The position numbers and the translations under genes were made by a program. Shown piece by piece: positions 12,164 to 21,739 of a DNA stretch of 64,000 nucleotides; position 1 is the stretch's first letter; each line of letters opens with the position of its first letter. This stretch comes from Halichoerus grypus (Eukaryota; Chordata; Mammalia; Carnivora; Phocidae). Under the pieces are notes generated by a model. The model was given only the letters and a program-made list of their open reading frames with translations. It made no database searches and had not been told where the DNA came from. The stretch covers positions 47,623,530 through 47,687,529 of the forward strand of contig NC_135721.1 in assembly GCF_964656455.1 (NCBI RefSeq), written 5' to 3'.

Positions 12164-12378
12164 GTTTTTTCTTTGTTTGTTTGTTTGTTTAAGATTTTAT
12201 TTATTTATTTGACAGAGAGAGACACAGCGAGAGAGGGAACACAAGCAGGGGGAGTGGGAGAGGGAGAAGCAGGCTTCCCGCGGAGCAGGGAGCCCGATGT
12301 GGGGCTCGATCCCAGGACCCTGGGGTCATGACCTGAGCTGAAGGCAGACGCTTAACGACTGAGCCACCCAGGCGCCCC
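12164..12378 (-). mobile_element. Carnivore SINE, with TSD
   Basis: Intact antisense SINEC with (TTTG)n at its poly-T end. The duplication 'caaggcacttgttt' / 'caaggcagttgttt' (one mismatch) lies at 12150-12163 and 12379-12392. Confidence 0.95.
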
Positions 12379-12503
12379 CAAGGCAGTTGTTTGCGATCAT
12401 TCAGTGGGGGAACAGCTCTTCAGGCAGCCAGAGACAAGAATGAGCTCTTTCAGAAAATTTCCATTTGCTATGGGTTAGAATCCTAATTGAAAATGTCTCT
12501 TTA

Positions 12504-12710
12504 GGGCGCCTGGGTGGCTCAGTCGGTTAAGCATCTGCCTTCAGCTCAGGTCATGATCCCAGAGTCCTGGGATCAAGCCCCGCATCGGGCTCCCTGCTCA
12601 GCGGGAAGCCTGCTTCTCCCTCTCCCTCTGCCTGCCGCCCTGCCTACTTGTGCTCTCTCTCTATCTCTCTGTCAAATAAATAATCTTTAAAAAAAAATAA
12701 AGAAAAAAAA
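12504..12710 (+). mobile_element. Carnivore SINE, with perfect 15-bp TSD
   Basis: The duplication 'gaaaatgtctcttta' at 12489-12503 and 12711-12725 is identical, which indicates a young copy. Confidence 0.96.
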
Positions 12711-12780
12711 GAAAATGTCTCTTTATACAGTTTTTAAATTCTCAGCCCAAAGCACAATTTCTGTTTCTTTGCTTCACATC

Positions 12781-12805
12781 TTAACCCTGACCCCAACCCT
12801 AACCC
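12781..12805. repeat. Short degenerate telomere-like tract
   Basis: 'ttaaccctgaccccaaccct' then 'aaccc': four imperfect CCCTAA-type units. Confidence 0.5.
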
Positions 12806-13014
12806 ATGTTAAATAATCGGGTAAAATCTGTTTTTGGTGATCTCTCTTGGTCAATTTAATTCTACTATCAGGTGTCAGTTGAATAAAAGCAAGCGGCCAT
12901 ATTTGTTAGTGTATTAATTTCAAATTTCATACAATTCTCTGTGTTCTATTGTTTCCAAGGTGTTAGAATGAATTTGAAGTCAATTATATTTTTTCTTTTA
13001 TAAAATGCTTATGT

Positions 13015-13303
13015 TCAGTTTTCTACTCAATTAGTGGACCTTTTTCTTATTGATTTATAAAAGCTCTTTCTATATACAAATGTTTCTCCAGTTTTTCATT
13101 TGCTATTTATGTTTGTTAACGATCTTTTAATGTGGGAAAGTTTGTTTTTCTTAAATGATTAGATTATCAATATTTTTCTTTGTTTTTGGGGGGTTTTTTT
13201 GCCTTATGATAGTCTTCTTCATCCCAAGATAATGAAGTTATCCATTTAATTTTCTCCTAGTGTGTTTGTGGTTTTATTTACATTTGTATATGACATAGGT
13301 CAA
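13015..13303 (-). mobile_element. Old L1 LINE (L1M-type), part 1
   Basis: Antisense L1 phrases appear in order: 'aaagctctttctatatac', 'ttttcatttgctatttatg', 'atcccaagataatgaagtta', 'gtttgtggttttatttaca'. The element resumes at 13741 after a hAT insertion. Confidence 0.65.
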
Positions 13304-13740
13304 CAAATTACAGCCCTCAGGCTAAATCCAGCCTGCCGCCTATTTTTGTAAATAAAGTTTGTTTTTTTTTTTTAAAGATTTTATTTATTTATTTGAGAGA
13401 GAGAATGAGATAGAGAGAGCATGAGAGTGGGGAGGGTCAGAGGGAGAAGCAGACTCCCCACCGAGCAGGGAGCCCGATGCAGGGCTCGATCCCAGGACTC
13501 CAGGATCATGACCTGAGCCGAAGGCAGTCGCCCAACCTACTGAGCCACCCAGGCGCCCCTATTTTTGTAAATAAAGTTTTATCAAGACACAGGCACACTC
13601 ATTTGTTTATGTATTGTCCTTTTGCCTGCTTTCACACTACAGTGGCAGTTAAATAGTTATGACAGAGATGATATAGCTCACAAAGGCTAAAATATTTATT
13701 ATCTGGCCCTTTACAGGGAAAGTTTTGTCAGCTTCGGGTA
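13304..13740 (+). mobile_element. hAT-class DNA transposon relic, split by a SINE
   Basis: 'gtcaacaaattacagccctc', 'ctaaatccagcctgccgcc', 'tttttgtaaataaagttt', 'tgtattgtccttttgcctgc' and 'ttatctggccctttacaggg' match a common mammalian hAT (Tip100/Charlie-type) element with 'GGCCCTTTACAGAAAAAG' near its end. The family name is uncertain. Confidence 0.6.
13361..13559 (-). mobile_element. Carnivore SINE, with 20-bp TSD
   Basis: Poly-T start to 'tgagccacccaggcgccc'. Perfect 20-bp duplication at 13341-13360 and 13560-13579, starting 'tatttttgtaaat'. It lies inside the hAT element. Confidence 0.96.
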
Positions 13741-13956
13741 TATGGCATTAATACTTATTCTAGTCTATATATTAAATAGCCAGTGCTTTTTCCCACTGAT
13801 TTGTCACACTTACTAGATACAAAACATACACACACCATATAAAGGCTGTCTACTTTGTTCTATTAATCTGCTACCTGTTTCTACAATGGTGTCATACATT
13901 TTAAATATGTTTAAAGTGCTGAGAGTGAAAGTTCTTCCAGTTTCACTGTGAAAATC
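13741..13956 (-). mobile_element. Old L1 LINE (L1M-type), part 2
   Basis: Antisense L1: 'attctagtctatatattaaa', 'gctgtctactttgttctatt'. It ends at the duplicated target of the composite insertion and resumes at 15058 with 'aatctattcttttgaattaa'. Confidence 0.55.
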
Positions 13957-13970
13957 TTATTGACCATCTT

Positions 13971-14170
13971 TTTTTTTTTTTTAAGATTTTATTTATTTAT
14001 TTGACAGGGAGAGAGACAGCGAGAGAGGGAACACAAGCAGGGGGAGTGGGAGAGGGAGAAGCTGGCCTCCCGCCAAGCAGGGAGCCCAATGCAGGGCTAG
14101 ATTCCAAGACCCTGGGGTCATGACCTGAGCTGAAGGCAGAGGCTTAATAACTGAGCCACCCAGGCGCCCC
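13971..14170 (-). mobile_element. Carnivore SINE at the 3' end of the composite unit
   Basis: Full antisense SINEC ending 'tgagccacccaggcgcccc'. It has no private duplication: its poly-T abuts the 14-mer shared with 15044-15057, and its head borders 'tagggagattattc'. Confidence 0.93.
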
Positions 14171-14357
14171 TAGGGAGATTATTCTTGATATATTGAAATA
14201 ATCTCAGAATGACTTTTCTGTGTTGTATTATTATGTAACTGTTTATTATATGTATCTATAACATTTTTATGTCCCTAATTTAGCAGTTGTACTACTATAT
14301 ATGTAAAACTAAAATGGGAATGCTACTCTACTCCATCCTTTAATAAAGTAAATCTTT

Positions 14358-14556
14358 GGGGTGCCTGGGTGGCTCAGTCGTTAAGCGTCTGCCTTCAGCT
14401 CAGGTCATGGTCCCAGGGTCCTGGGATCGAGCCCCACATCGGGCTCTCTGCTCAGCGGGAAGCCTGCTTCTCCCTCTCCCACTCCCCCTGCTTGTGTTCC
14501 CTCTCTCGCTGTCTCTCTCTGTCAAATAAATAAATAAAATCTTTAAAAAATAATAA
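14358..14556 (+). mobile_element. Carnivore SINE, with TSD, inside the composite unit
   Basis: Duplication 'taataaagtaaatcttt' at 14341-14357 and 14557-14573. It was inserted exactly at the head of the older SINE at 14574. Confidence 0.95.
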
Positions 14557-14573
14557 TAATAAAGTAAATCTTT

Positions 14574-14730
14574 GGGGCACCTGGTTGGATCAGTCGGTTG
14601 AGCGTCCGACTCTTGATTTTCACTGAAGTCATGATCTCAGAGTCGTGAGATGGGACCCAGCATCAGGCTCTGTAGGGGCCTAGAGCCTGCTTAAGATTCT
14701 CTCCCTCTCCACCCTGCATTCTCTTTCTCA
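14574..14730 (+). mobile_element. Older carnivore SINE, 3'-truncated
   Basis: Diverged head 'ggggcacctggttggatcag' with core 'tcatgatctcagagtcgtga'. It stops at 'ctctttctca' without an AAATAA tail. Confidence 0.85.
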
Positions 14731-15043
14731 ATTCTGGCACATCAACATGCAGTAAATGCTGTCAGTGTTGTAGAGTGCCACACTCCTATCCTGATGTCAC
14801 ATAGGGCTGTCAGACATCTGAGGCCCTGATGGAGGCGGATTTCCCACTCGGGTAAAGGCATCTGAGAATGCCATACAGACTGTTCACCAGCCACTAATTT
14901 TCTCTCTTTAGGAGGACCCAGGATGCCCCACTTTCAAGTCATCCTGGGGCTGCCTCTGTCCAAAGCCCACAGCTGTTCCCTCTGCACGTGTCTGGAGCTC
15001 CGCCAGGGCACTCCTGCCGGAGCAGAGGCCGCAGGGAAAAAGG
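14731..15043. other. Unrecognised 5' part of the composite unit
   Basis: 313 bp with no repeat match I know. GC rises towards 15043, with four CpGs in the last 60 bp ('gctccgccagggc', 'gccggagcagaggccgca'), as expected of a transcript start from a CpG promoter read on the minus strand. A frame at 14908-15090 (-) runs across the duplication, so it is not a preserved gene. Confidence 0.4.
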
Positions 15044-15057
15044 TTATTGACCATCTT

Positions 15058-15176
15058 AAATCTATTCTTTTGAATTAAGTATAGAATCATTTTGTAAAAT
15101 TCCTATATCTGCATTCATATCCTATATGAGCATTCATATACAAGTCCTTATGTGGACATATGTTTTTATTTATCTT
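15058..15176 (-). mobile_element. Old L1 LINE fragment
   Basis: 'agtatagaatcattttgtaa' continues antisense L1 from 13956. 'gtccttatgtggacatatg' is the start of another old L1 stretch that resumes at 15703. Confidence 0.5.
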
Positions 15177-15702
15177 TTTTAATTTAAATTCAATTAATTA
15201 ACATATAATGTATCATTGGTTTCAGAGGTAGAGGTCAGTGATTCATCAGTCTTATGTAATACCCAGTGCTCATTACATCACGTGCTCTCCTTAATATCCA
15301 TCACCCAGTTACCCCATCCCCCCACCCCCCCTCCCCTCCAGCAACCCTCAGTTTGTTTCCTGAGATTAAGAGTCTCTTATGGTTTGTCTCCCTCTCTGGT
15401 TTCATTTTGTTTTATTTTTTCTTCTCTTCCCCTATGATCCTCCTTTTTGTTTCTTAAATTCCTCATGTCAGTGAAATCATATGATAATTGTCTTTCTCTA
15501 ATTGACTTATTTCGCTTAGCATAATACCCTCTAGTTCCATCCACGTCATTGCAAATGGCAAGATTTCATTTTTTGATGGCTGAGTAATATTCATATATAT
15601 ATATACACACCTTCTTTATCCATTCATCTGTCCATGGACATCTGGGCTCTTTCCATAGTTTAGCTGTTGTGGACATTGCTGCTATAAACATTGGGGTGCA
15701 GG
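15177..15702 (-). mobile_element. 5'-truncated young L1 LINE, with 16-bp TSD
   Basis: Antisense carnivore L1 3' end: 'catataatgtatcattggtt', 'tctctaattgacttatttcg', 'agcataataccctctagttc', 'gatggctgagtaatattc'. The perfect duplication 'tgtttttatttatctt' at 15161-15176 and 15703-15718 fixes the ends at about 526 bp. Confidence 0.88.
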
Positions 15703-15795
15703 TGTTTTTATTTATCTTGATTATTATCTAAGAGTGGATGGGATTGCTGGGTCATATAGTAAGTGTACATTTAACTTTATAAGAAACCACCTATT
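15703..15795 (-). mobile_element. Old L1 LINE fragment
   Basis: 'gagtggatgggattgctggg', 'tcatatagtaagtgtac' and 'aactttataagaaaccacc' are antisense L1 and continue the sequence left at 15176. Confidence 0.65.
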
Positions 15796-15799
15796 TTTC

Positions 15800-16195
15800 T
15801 TCTATTATATTTAAAGTTTTTTTTTCTTTCACACTGTTTTGATTTCCTTTTTCAGGGAAATCAATTATGCCTCTGCTGGATCTGTTTTGACTGTTTCTTA
15901 CATATACTATTTTCTCTTTAATCCTTTTTAACTTTTATTTCCATTTCACTGCATTAATTTCCTCCTTCCTATCTTACGCTCTGCCACGCTCATCTTTCTG
16001 GTGTTTTCCGGGTCTTCTCTAGTTGCTCTCCTCTGATCTCAGAATTTCTAACTAAGCTCGGCCTTGCAATGTATTTCGGTTAATAGCAACTTTTGCTCCA
16101 GCTATTGCCCTTTAGGGTTCCATTTGGTACTCATTTTGGAAAATCCATTTGGAAATGTTTATCTACTAAACTGAAGATATACATGCCCTAAGATC
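15800..16195. other. Unassigned T-rich sequence
   Basis: Possibly more old antisense L1, but I recognise no diagnostic phrase. Confidence 0.35.
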
Positions 16196-16199
16196 CTGC

Positions 16200-16226
16200 G
16201 AACCCTGGATTTTTATAGATGATCTT

Positions 16227-16266
<40 letters not shown>

Positions 16267-16443
16267 TATAAAGATATACATATCTATATATAGAGATATA
16301 CATATCTATAATGATCTTTATATATACAAAGATCATCTATAATATATGTATATAGATACATCTATATATATGTGTACATATACACATATATATATATATA
16401 TAAAGATCATCTATAAAGATTCATATATAAAGATCCAGGGTTC
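16200..16443. repeat. 244-bp imperfect AT-rich palindrome
   Basis: The left end 'gaaccctggat' (16200-16210) is the exact reverse complement of the right end 'atccagggttc' (16433-16443). Next come 'tttatagatgatctttata' on the left and its complement near 16401-16418. A second inverted pair, 'atgatcttt'/'aaagatcat' (16311-16319 and 16328-16336), is centred at almost the same midpoint (about 16322). The right arm has a 14-bp extra unit. Confidence 0.8.
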
Positions 16444-16454
16444 ATATATAAAAG

Positions 16455-17000
16455 CCCTTTGTTAGTCATATGTATTGTATATATTCCCCTTCTTTGGCTT
16501 TCTTTTTTATTTTCTTAATGTTATTTTTGATTAACCAGAACTTTTTATTTTAATGTTTTAGTAGATAGATAGATGATAGATAGATAAATTCCTTATAGTT
16601 AGTGCTTTTTTATGTTCTGTTTAAGATGTCTTTCCTTATCCTAAGGTCATGAAGATATCCTTTTATACTATTTTCTAGGAACTTTATTATTTTGCTTTTC
16701 TTTTAAAAGAATAGTTTACCTGAATTTTATTTTTGTTTATGTGTGAGGCAGAATTTAATATTTATCTTTTTCCAAGTGAGTATTCAAATATCCCAGCACA
16801 TTCATTAAAAAGAATCCTTTTCTCCACTGCTCTATTGTGTCACCTTTGACATAATCAAGAGTCCATATATCTGTTTTACCATTCTAATCCATTGATAAAT
16901 TTGTCCATCCTAGTTTCAACACCACAAAGTCTTAATTGCTATAGTTTTGTAACAAATCTTGATACTGCTAGCTTATTTCTTCCATATTATTCTTATTTAT
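16455..17000 (-). mobile_element. Old L1 LINE (L1M-type)
   Basis: Antisense L1 phrases: 'cctttgttagtcatatgtat', 'tatcctaaggtcatgaagat', 'actattttctaggaacttta', 'cactgctctattgtgtcacc', 'tctaatccattgataaattt'. A short (GATA)n lies at 16562-16586. Confidence 0.75.
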
Positions 17001-17815
17001 ATAGACATATATGTTAACGTATTATTTTATATATTAAGTTAATTAATTTCCTATTAATATGTATATATTATTTAACAGATAATATATTTATGGAAATATA
17101 TTTATATATTATATTATTTAGTATCTGTTATTTTTATGTATTTATATATACGTTTCCCTCTAGGCACAGCTTTATCTACATCCCACAACTGTGAATATAT
17201 AGTATTTTTATTAATGCTCAGCTCAAGATATTTTATAATACTATTAGGTTCATAGATATTTAGTATTGTTATATCTTCCTAGTGAACTAAATCTTTAATT
17301 TTATCTTTTTCCAGAGTGAATTTATGTTATTTCTGCCATGTGCCTGGAAGCACTAGTAACCTGGGATCATGTCAATCCAATTTTGGAGGCTGAATCATTA
17401 AAGCTGAGTTGCTATCCCTCTAAAGGCCTATTTACTTCTGGTTCAACTGACTCCTAGGGTGCAAGCATCCCTTGAGGTCTCAGTCTAAAGGGAGGAGGGT
17501 TCATCAAGCTTCTCTCTTGTTTTGTTCCTATATTATCAGTTCTGTTCTTCATTGGCTCACTGTGCATTTTTAAATTTTGTTATCTCCTTCATTTATCTCT
17601 TTGTGGATTTCTGTCCTGTTTCATAAAGACCATCTCTTCTACTCTACTGAAGATACCAAGGGGCTTCCTGAAGTTTTCTTTTGGAGCCTGTAGTACATTA
17701 TTTCTGAAGATGTATTTGGTCTCTGACTCTTCAGCCTATTTCCTTTCCCTCGTTTCTGTAATTTATTTACAGTTTCTATTTTAAATTATTTTTCTCTTTA
17801 ATCATAATTCTCATC
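17001..17815. other. Unassigned AT-rich sequence
   Basis: Very AT-rich to about 17170, then ordinary single-copy sequence. No gene recognised. Confidence 0.4.
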
Positions 17816-17819
17816 ACCA

Positions 17820-18060
17820 TAATATATCTCACATTTATGGAGTGCTTACTGTGTACTGTCTTAAAGCATTTCTCATGTATTGACTCATGTAACCCTCACA
17901 ACAACAATGAAGAAAGAATTATTAACTTCATTTTATAGATGTGAATGCTGAGACACCGAAGTCAGGTAACTTGCCCAAGGTCATGGAGCTATAAACGGTG
18001 GAGCCAGGATTTGAACCCAGACAGTCGGGCTCCGTAGTATTGATGCTATGCTGTCTCTCA
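17820..18060 (-). mobile_element. MIR SINE relic, near full length
   Basis: 'gagtgcttactgtgtactgt', 'catgtaaccctcacaacaac', 'tgcccaaggtcatggagcta', 'ggagccaggatttgaaccca' and a final 'atgctatgctgtctc' are all in antisense MIR order. Confidence 0.9.
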
Positions 18061-18296
18061 GTCATATTTAAGTCATTTTTAAAAGGTAAAAGCTACTTAA
18101 ACTCAGTATTTTGACAACAGATAATGTGTGTAGATTTCCTCTGGCTCCATTTCTATTTGTGTGAAGGTCAAACTCCATTCTCAGTTCCACAGTTGAAGGG
18201 CAGGTTGGAGTACATAACAGTCAACCCAGTTCTGATTCCAGTGGGTGTTCATCCATTTAAACCCTGCACCTGATACTCTGAACCAATGTAATTCTT

Positions 18297-18488
18297 TTTT
18301 TTTTTTTTTTAAGATTTTATTTATTTGACAGAGACACAGCGAGAGAGGGAACACAAGCAGAGGTGGTGGGAGAGGGAGAAGAAGGCTCCCCGCTGAGCAG
18401 GGAGCCCGATGCAGGACTCGATCCCAGGACCCTGAGATCATGACCTGAGCCGAAGGCAGACGCTTAACGACTGAGCCACCCAGGCTCC
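18297..18488 (-). mobile_element. Carnivore SINE, with TSD
   Basis: Duplication starting 'ctgaaccaatgt' at 18278-18296 and 18489-18507 (one mismatch). The head has one mutation (caggctccct). Confidence 0.95.
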
Positions 18489-18509
18489 CTGAACCAATGT
18501 GATTCTTGA

Positions 18510-19385
18510 AAAGCTACAGTTCTCACTAGTTCCGACAGAGCTCTTTCTCTCAGTGCCAACTTAAATAGCTCTTTACTTCTAGGGATTATATCTCCCAGGA
18601 TGTAGGTACTACTGCCAGCTCCCACCCCAGGGTTTCCCAACATATATGCACACGCATGTGCATGTGTGTGCACATGCACACGCACACACACACACACACC
18701 ATCCCACTACTTACTGCCTAATTAACTCCTGGCGACTTGTGGTCTTTAAGTAGATGCACAGAGATAACAAGGAAAGAGAAGGAGAATCAACCTTGATTAT
18801 CTTACAGGACCCCACAGTAGAACAGCAGTTGGGTCTTTGAGTCAAGAGGTAAATAGTGGGGAGGTCTGAAGAGTCTTATGTTTTACATGTATGTTCTCTT
18901 TCATGATCTGAATAAGGGAAAGGTATGTCTTAACCTTCATTTGCCTATGTTGAAGATTCCTCTAAAATTCTGGGTTTATACTGCCCATTAGACTTAGTTT
19001 TTTGGGGTGGTTTTAAGTTTCCACACCACTCCCTCTCTGACTTCATAGATACTTTATTGAAAAAGTGAGAGATGCTGTACTAATGGCTATTAATCAAGAA
19101 TTCTCCTCAGCTATTATTTTTAAAGCTTACCAAACACATTAGATCAGATCAGTGATCAAAGAAATCCATAAAGGTAATTCATATTCATAAAGCGCCATAT
19201 TAAATTCTAAACCTGATTACAGCTTCATCAGTGGCCTTCATGTATCTACAGATACCTTTCACCTCACTTGCCATCTTCCAAATGCTCATCACATAAAAGT
19301 AACAAATCAAGCCTGTCTATAAGCACAACCTCCTTTCTTGGATATAATTAGGAAGCAACCACTGTTTTCCTGCCCAGCCAGTACC
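18510..19385. other. Unassigned single-copy sequence
   Basis: No gene or known repeat apart from the CA/TG tract. The segment at about 18932-18971 is the likely donor of the templated insertion at 20737-20767. Confidence 0.45.
18648..18699. repeat. Compound (TG/CA)n microsatellite
   Basis: Mixed 'cacgcatgtgcatgtgtgtg' then a (CA)9-10 run. Confidence 0.85.
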
Positions 19386-19389
19386 ACTC

Positions 19390-19835
19390 TCCTCTTCTTC
19401 CTGAGTAAGACAACTCTAATTTTATTTGGAGTAACTACATTTTTCAGCATTCTTTAAAACCATATGGCCACGTGACATTATTTTAGCTAAGGAAATGTGA
19501 ATAGAAGTTGTTGGGGGTGGGGACAGTGCACAGAAAAACTCTTTCTAGGGGGACAGGCAGCTGGGGATTGTTGCTCCTCTCTTCTTGTGTCTCCCCATTT
19601 CCTCCTGCTCCCTGCCTGAACACATACATGATGTCTGGATCTTCAGCAGCTGTGTTAGACCATGAGCCACCTAGAGATGGAAGCCATGCCGATGCAGAGC
19701 AGATGGACAGAGTAACCAGTACGGGTCCCTCATGCCAGTTTTTGGGCTTCATACTTCTGGACTTCTCTTACAGAACAGAAAAATAATAATATAATAAAAC
19801 TCATATTTTGTTTAAACCACAGTTACTTACAGTCT
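19390..19835. mobile_element. Possible ancient LTR relic
   Basis: 'accatatggccacgtgacat' and a 3' end 'ttgtttaaaccacagttac' recall old mammalian LTRs that end with '..TTAAGCCACTG..'. Family not determined. Confidence 0.35.
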
Positions 19836-19884
19836 TTTGCTGGCAGTCCAGTGCAATTTCTAGCTGAGATTTTTCTCTAAATAA

Positions 19885-20115
19885 TAAAATTAATAAAAAG
19901 TGAATGCTTGTTAAGTGCCTACTATGTGCTGACTGATGAGTGATATTTTATGTGATTTTAAGTGATGTGAATGTCTGGAAGTCTCACAGCATCATTATTA
20001 CCTCACCATATGGGTAAGGAAATCTCCATAAGAACACTTGAACAACTTGCCCAAGTAGCAAGCAGCAGATCTAGAATCCGGTTCCAAGCAAGGCTCCAAA
20101 TATGCACTCTTAGCC
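19885..20115 (-). mobile_element. MIR SINE relic
   Basis: 'tgttaagtgcctactatgtg', 'tattacctcaccatatggg', 'cttgcccaagtagcaagcag' and 'gaatccggttccaagcaa' in antisense MIR order. Confidence 0.7.
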
Positions 20116-20428
20116 ACATGCTAACTGCGTCTAACATCCCAGCCCAAACATCAAAAATGGCCCCAGAAAATACACGGGGCACAGCGATTGGGCAACGGCA
20201 GTCCCAGCAGCGTAAGCTGGGTAGTCTCCAGGCTCCTGGGCGTCTTTCACGGCATTCTCTGACTTTTCTAAGCCTCAGATCATAAATGTCACCCAAACCC
20301 CAAACTGACAGTCTGCTGCACAGGCCAAGCTGCAGTCCTGGGTGGGGATTGGCCAGTTCCTGTCGCATCCAGGTGCTAGGCCTCCCACGGCCGCAGGTCC
20401 TGCCCCGTGGAGCTCCACATTCACATAC

Positions 20429-20481
20429 CACTCGGGAATCTCGCCCTGTAAGTCATCTTTGGGCAAAATCCCAGTTTTCTC
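20429..20481 (-). other. Candidate short coding exon (unrecognised)
   Basis: On the minus strand a good acceptor (…ctgcttctgttttactcag) precedes an open frame reading EKTGILPKDDLQGEIPEW before a possible donor (gtatgt); the frame itself stays open to about 20275. I recognise no family. Chance splice-like signals are common, so this is weak and serves only as a target for checking. Confidence 0.2.
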
Positions 20482-20719
20482 CTGAGTAAAACAGAAGCAG
20501 AGCGGTTGTCAAAATTACTGATTAGCGATCCCTCAGCGTTTCTATCACTATGTGGTTAGGCGCATTAACGTAGGTATCAACCGTCCCGGTTTTTCTGTTT
20601 TGCAGCTGTGTTAGCATTCACAAGTCACCCCAGAGTAAGAATCAAATTCATTTCTAAGAATTTGTCCCGATTCTCTGGGACCTTTATGTATGCATTCATA
20701 TAAGGTGTTTTCTAGTCCC

Positions 20720-20784
20720 TTCTCACTCAACTTCAAACCTTTGCCTATGTTGAAGATTCCTCTAAAGTTCTCACTCAACTTCAA
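20720..20784 (+). repeat. 17-bp direct repeat flanking a 31-bp templated insertion
   Basis: 'ttctcactcaacttcaa' occurs at 20720-20736 and 20768-20784. Between them, 'ttgcctatgttgaagattcc' and 'tctaaa' duplicate 18941-18966, 1.8 kb upstream, in the same orientation. Confidence 0.8.
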
Positions 20785-21004
20785 GTTAAAATGTTACTAT
20801 TATGCTTACAGAAAGGTGCTTTCCCCCTTCTTTTCTCTTTCTCACCCAAAATCTGTTCAGACTGAGAGCATCTGACTGAAAAGGTAGAGTCAGTGATACA
20901 CCGATTTCAACAAATGGGAAAAAAACACTGAAAATTTTACCAGACCTCAAACACAGTGAGCCAATATTGCACTAGGACCCCATTTGAATGCATGCATTGC
21001 TGGG

Positions 21005-21052
21005 CTCTGAGTTTGAGAAGCCTGAGTTTGAGAAGCTCTGAGATTGAGAAGC
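21005..21052 (+). repeat. Short tandem repeat, about 16 bp x 3
   Basis: Three imperfect units of 'tctgagtttgagaagc'. Confidence 0.75.
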
Positions 21053-21350
21053 CTTAGCCTTCCTAAGGCAATCTGGGCAATTCCCTCCCTGCAAAGCATG
21101 ATTTGATCGTGAATAGGAAGACTCCTCTAACAGCAAATCCCCCTGTGCCCCCACCCCCACTGACCTATCGCTAATGTCTGAAATCCTACCATAGAGTTTT
21201 TTCAGTTCTTACACTTAGGGGATGCAGATGCTACTGGGAAAGACAGCAACATACAAGGATTTTCTTCACTAGGTAGAATGACCCAGTTTATCGGTCCCTA
21301 ACAGCTACCAGAGAGTAAATAAATCAGGACACCGAAAAAGGAGTGTGGTT

Positions 21351-21382
21351 GGGGGGGCGGGGGGCCTGGGGAGTGAGGGCAT
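21351..21382 (+). promoter_or_regulatory. Potential G-quadruplex tract
   Basis: G7-C-G6-CCT-G4-AGTGA-G3 gives four G-runs with short loops on the + strand, inside a G-rich 200-bp stretch. Confidence 0.6.
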
Positions 21383-21739
21383 GAGGGGCGCCAAGAGACA
21401 CGCTGAGCGGTGGGGGAGCGCAGAAGCTTAGGGGCAGCGGAGGAGGGGCACCAGGAGAGGTAAGATCCTCGGAGGGGTGGGGGCTCACGGAGAGGTAGGG
21501 CACAGAGCAGAGGGGTCTAGTGAGGGAGCCTCAGAGAGGACAACTGGACATAGAGTCTTCAGCACCCAACACTGCCCCTGGTGGGGACACCTGGTAGATC
21601 TGATCTAGGAGTGAGGGGCAACAGCATGTGGGCCCTGGGTTCCAGAGGGTGGGAGAGGGGGCTGAATGAGGGAAGAAGAGGAAGAAGACAGCCTAGTCCA
21701 TTGTCTCCCACTTCACACAATCACCCTCCTCGGTGAGAC

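Larger units (their letters stand above)
13971..15043 (-). mobile_element. Composite retroposed unit, SINE-terminated, 14-bp TSD
   Basis: The identical 14-mer 'ttattgaccatctt' flanks this segment at 13957-13970 and 15044-15057. Joining the flanks restores continuous old antisense L1. Read on the minus strand, the unit starts GC-rich (15043-14900), runs through unrecognised sequence and two antisense SINEs, and ends in a sense SINE with its poly-A at the target. The target read on that strand is 'ttt/aagatgg', which resembles an L1 endonuclease site. I infer a retrocopy of an unidentified transcript polyadenylated in a SINE. The parent is unknown. Confidence 0.6.
20120..21340. other. Unassigned single-copy sequence
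   Basis: No repeat recognised. Includes the exon candidate at 20.4 kb, the templated insertion at 20.7 kb and a short tandem at 21005-21052. The 142-aa minus frame at 20003-20431 crosses an MIR, so it is probably not coding. Confidence 0.45.

Noticed and set aside
12781..12805. Telomere-like CCCTAA units as a sign of chromosome fusion
   Set aside because: Only about four degenerate units, not in a head-to-head array; chance or a break-repair scrap is more likely.
14888..15043. Plus-strand exon starting after 'ttttctctctttag' at 14913
   Set aside because: The open frame would continue across the target duplication into L1 sequence, so the acceptor-like tract is better seen as part of the retroposed unit.
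15216..15457. Two overlapping plus-strand frames
   Set aside because: They are antisense to the young L1 3' end.
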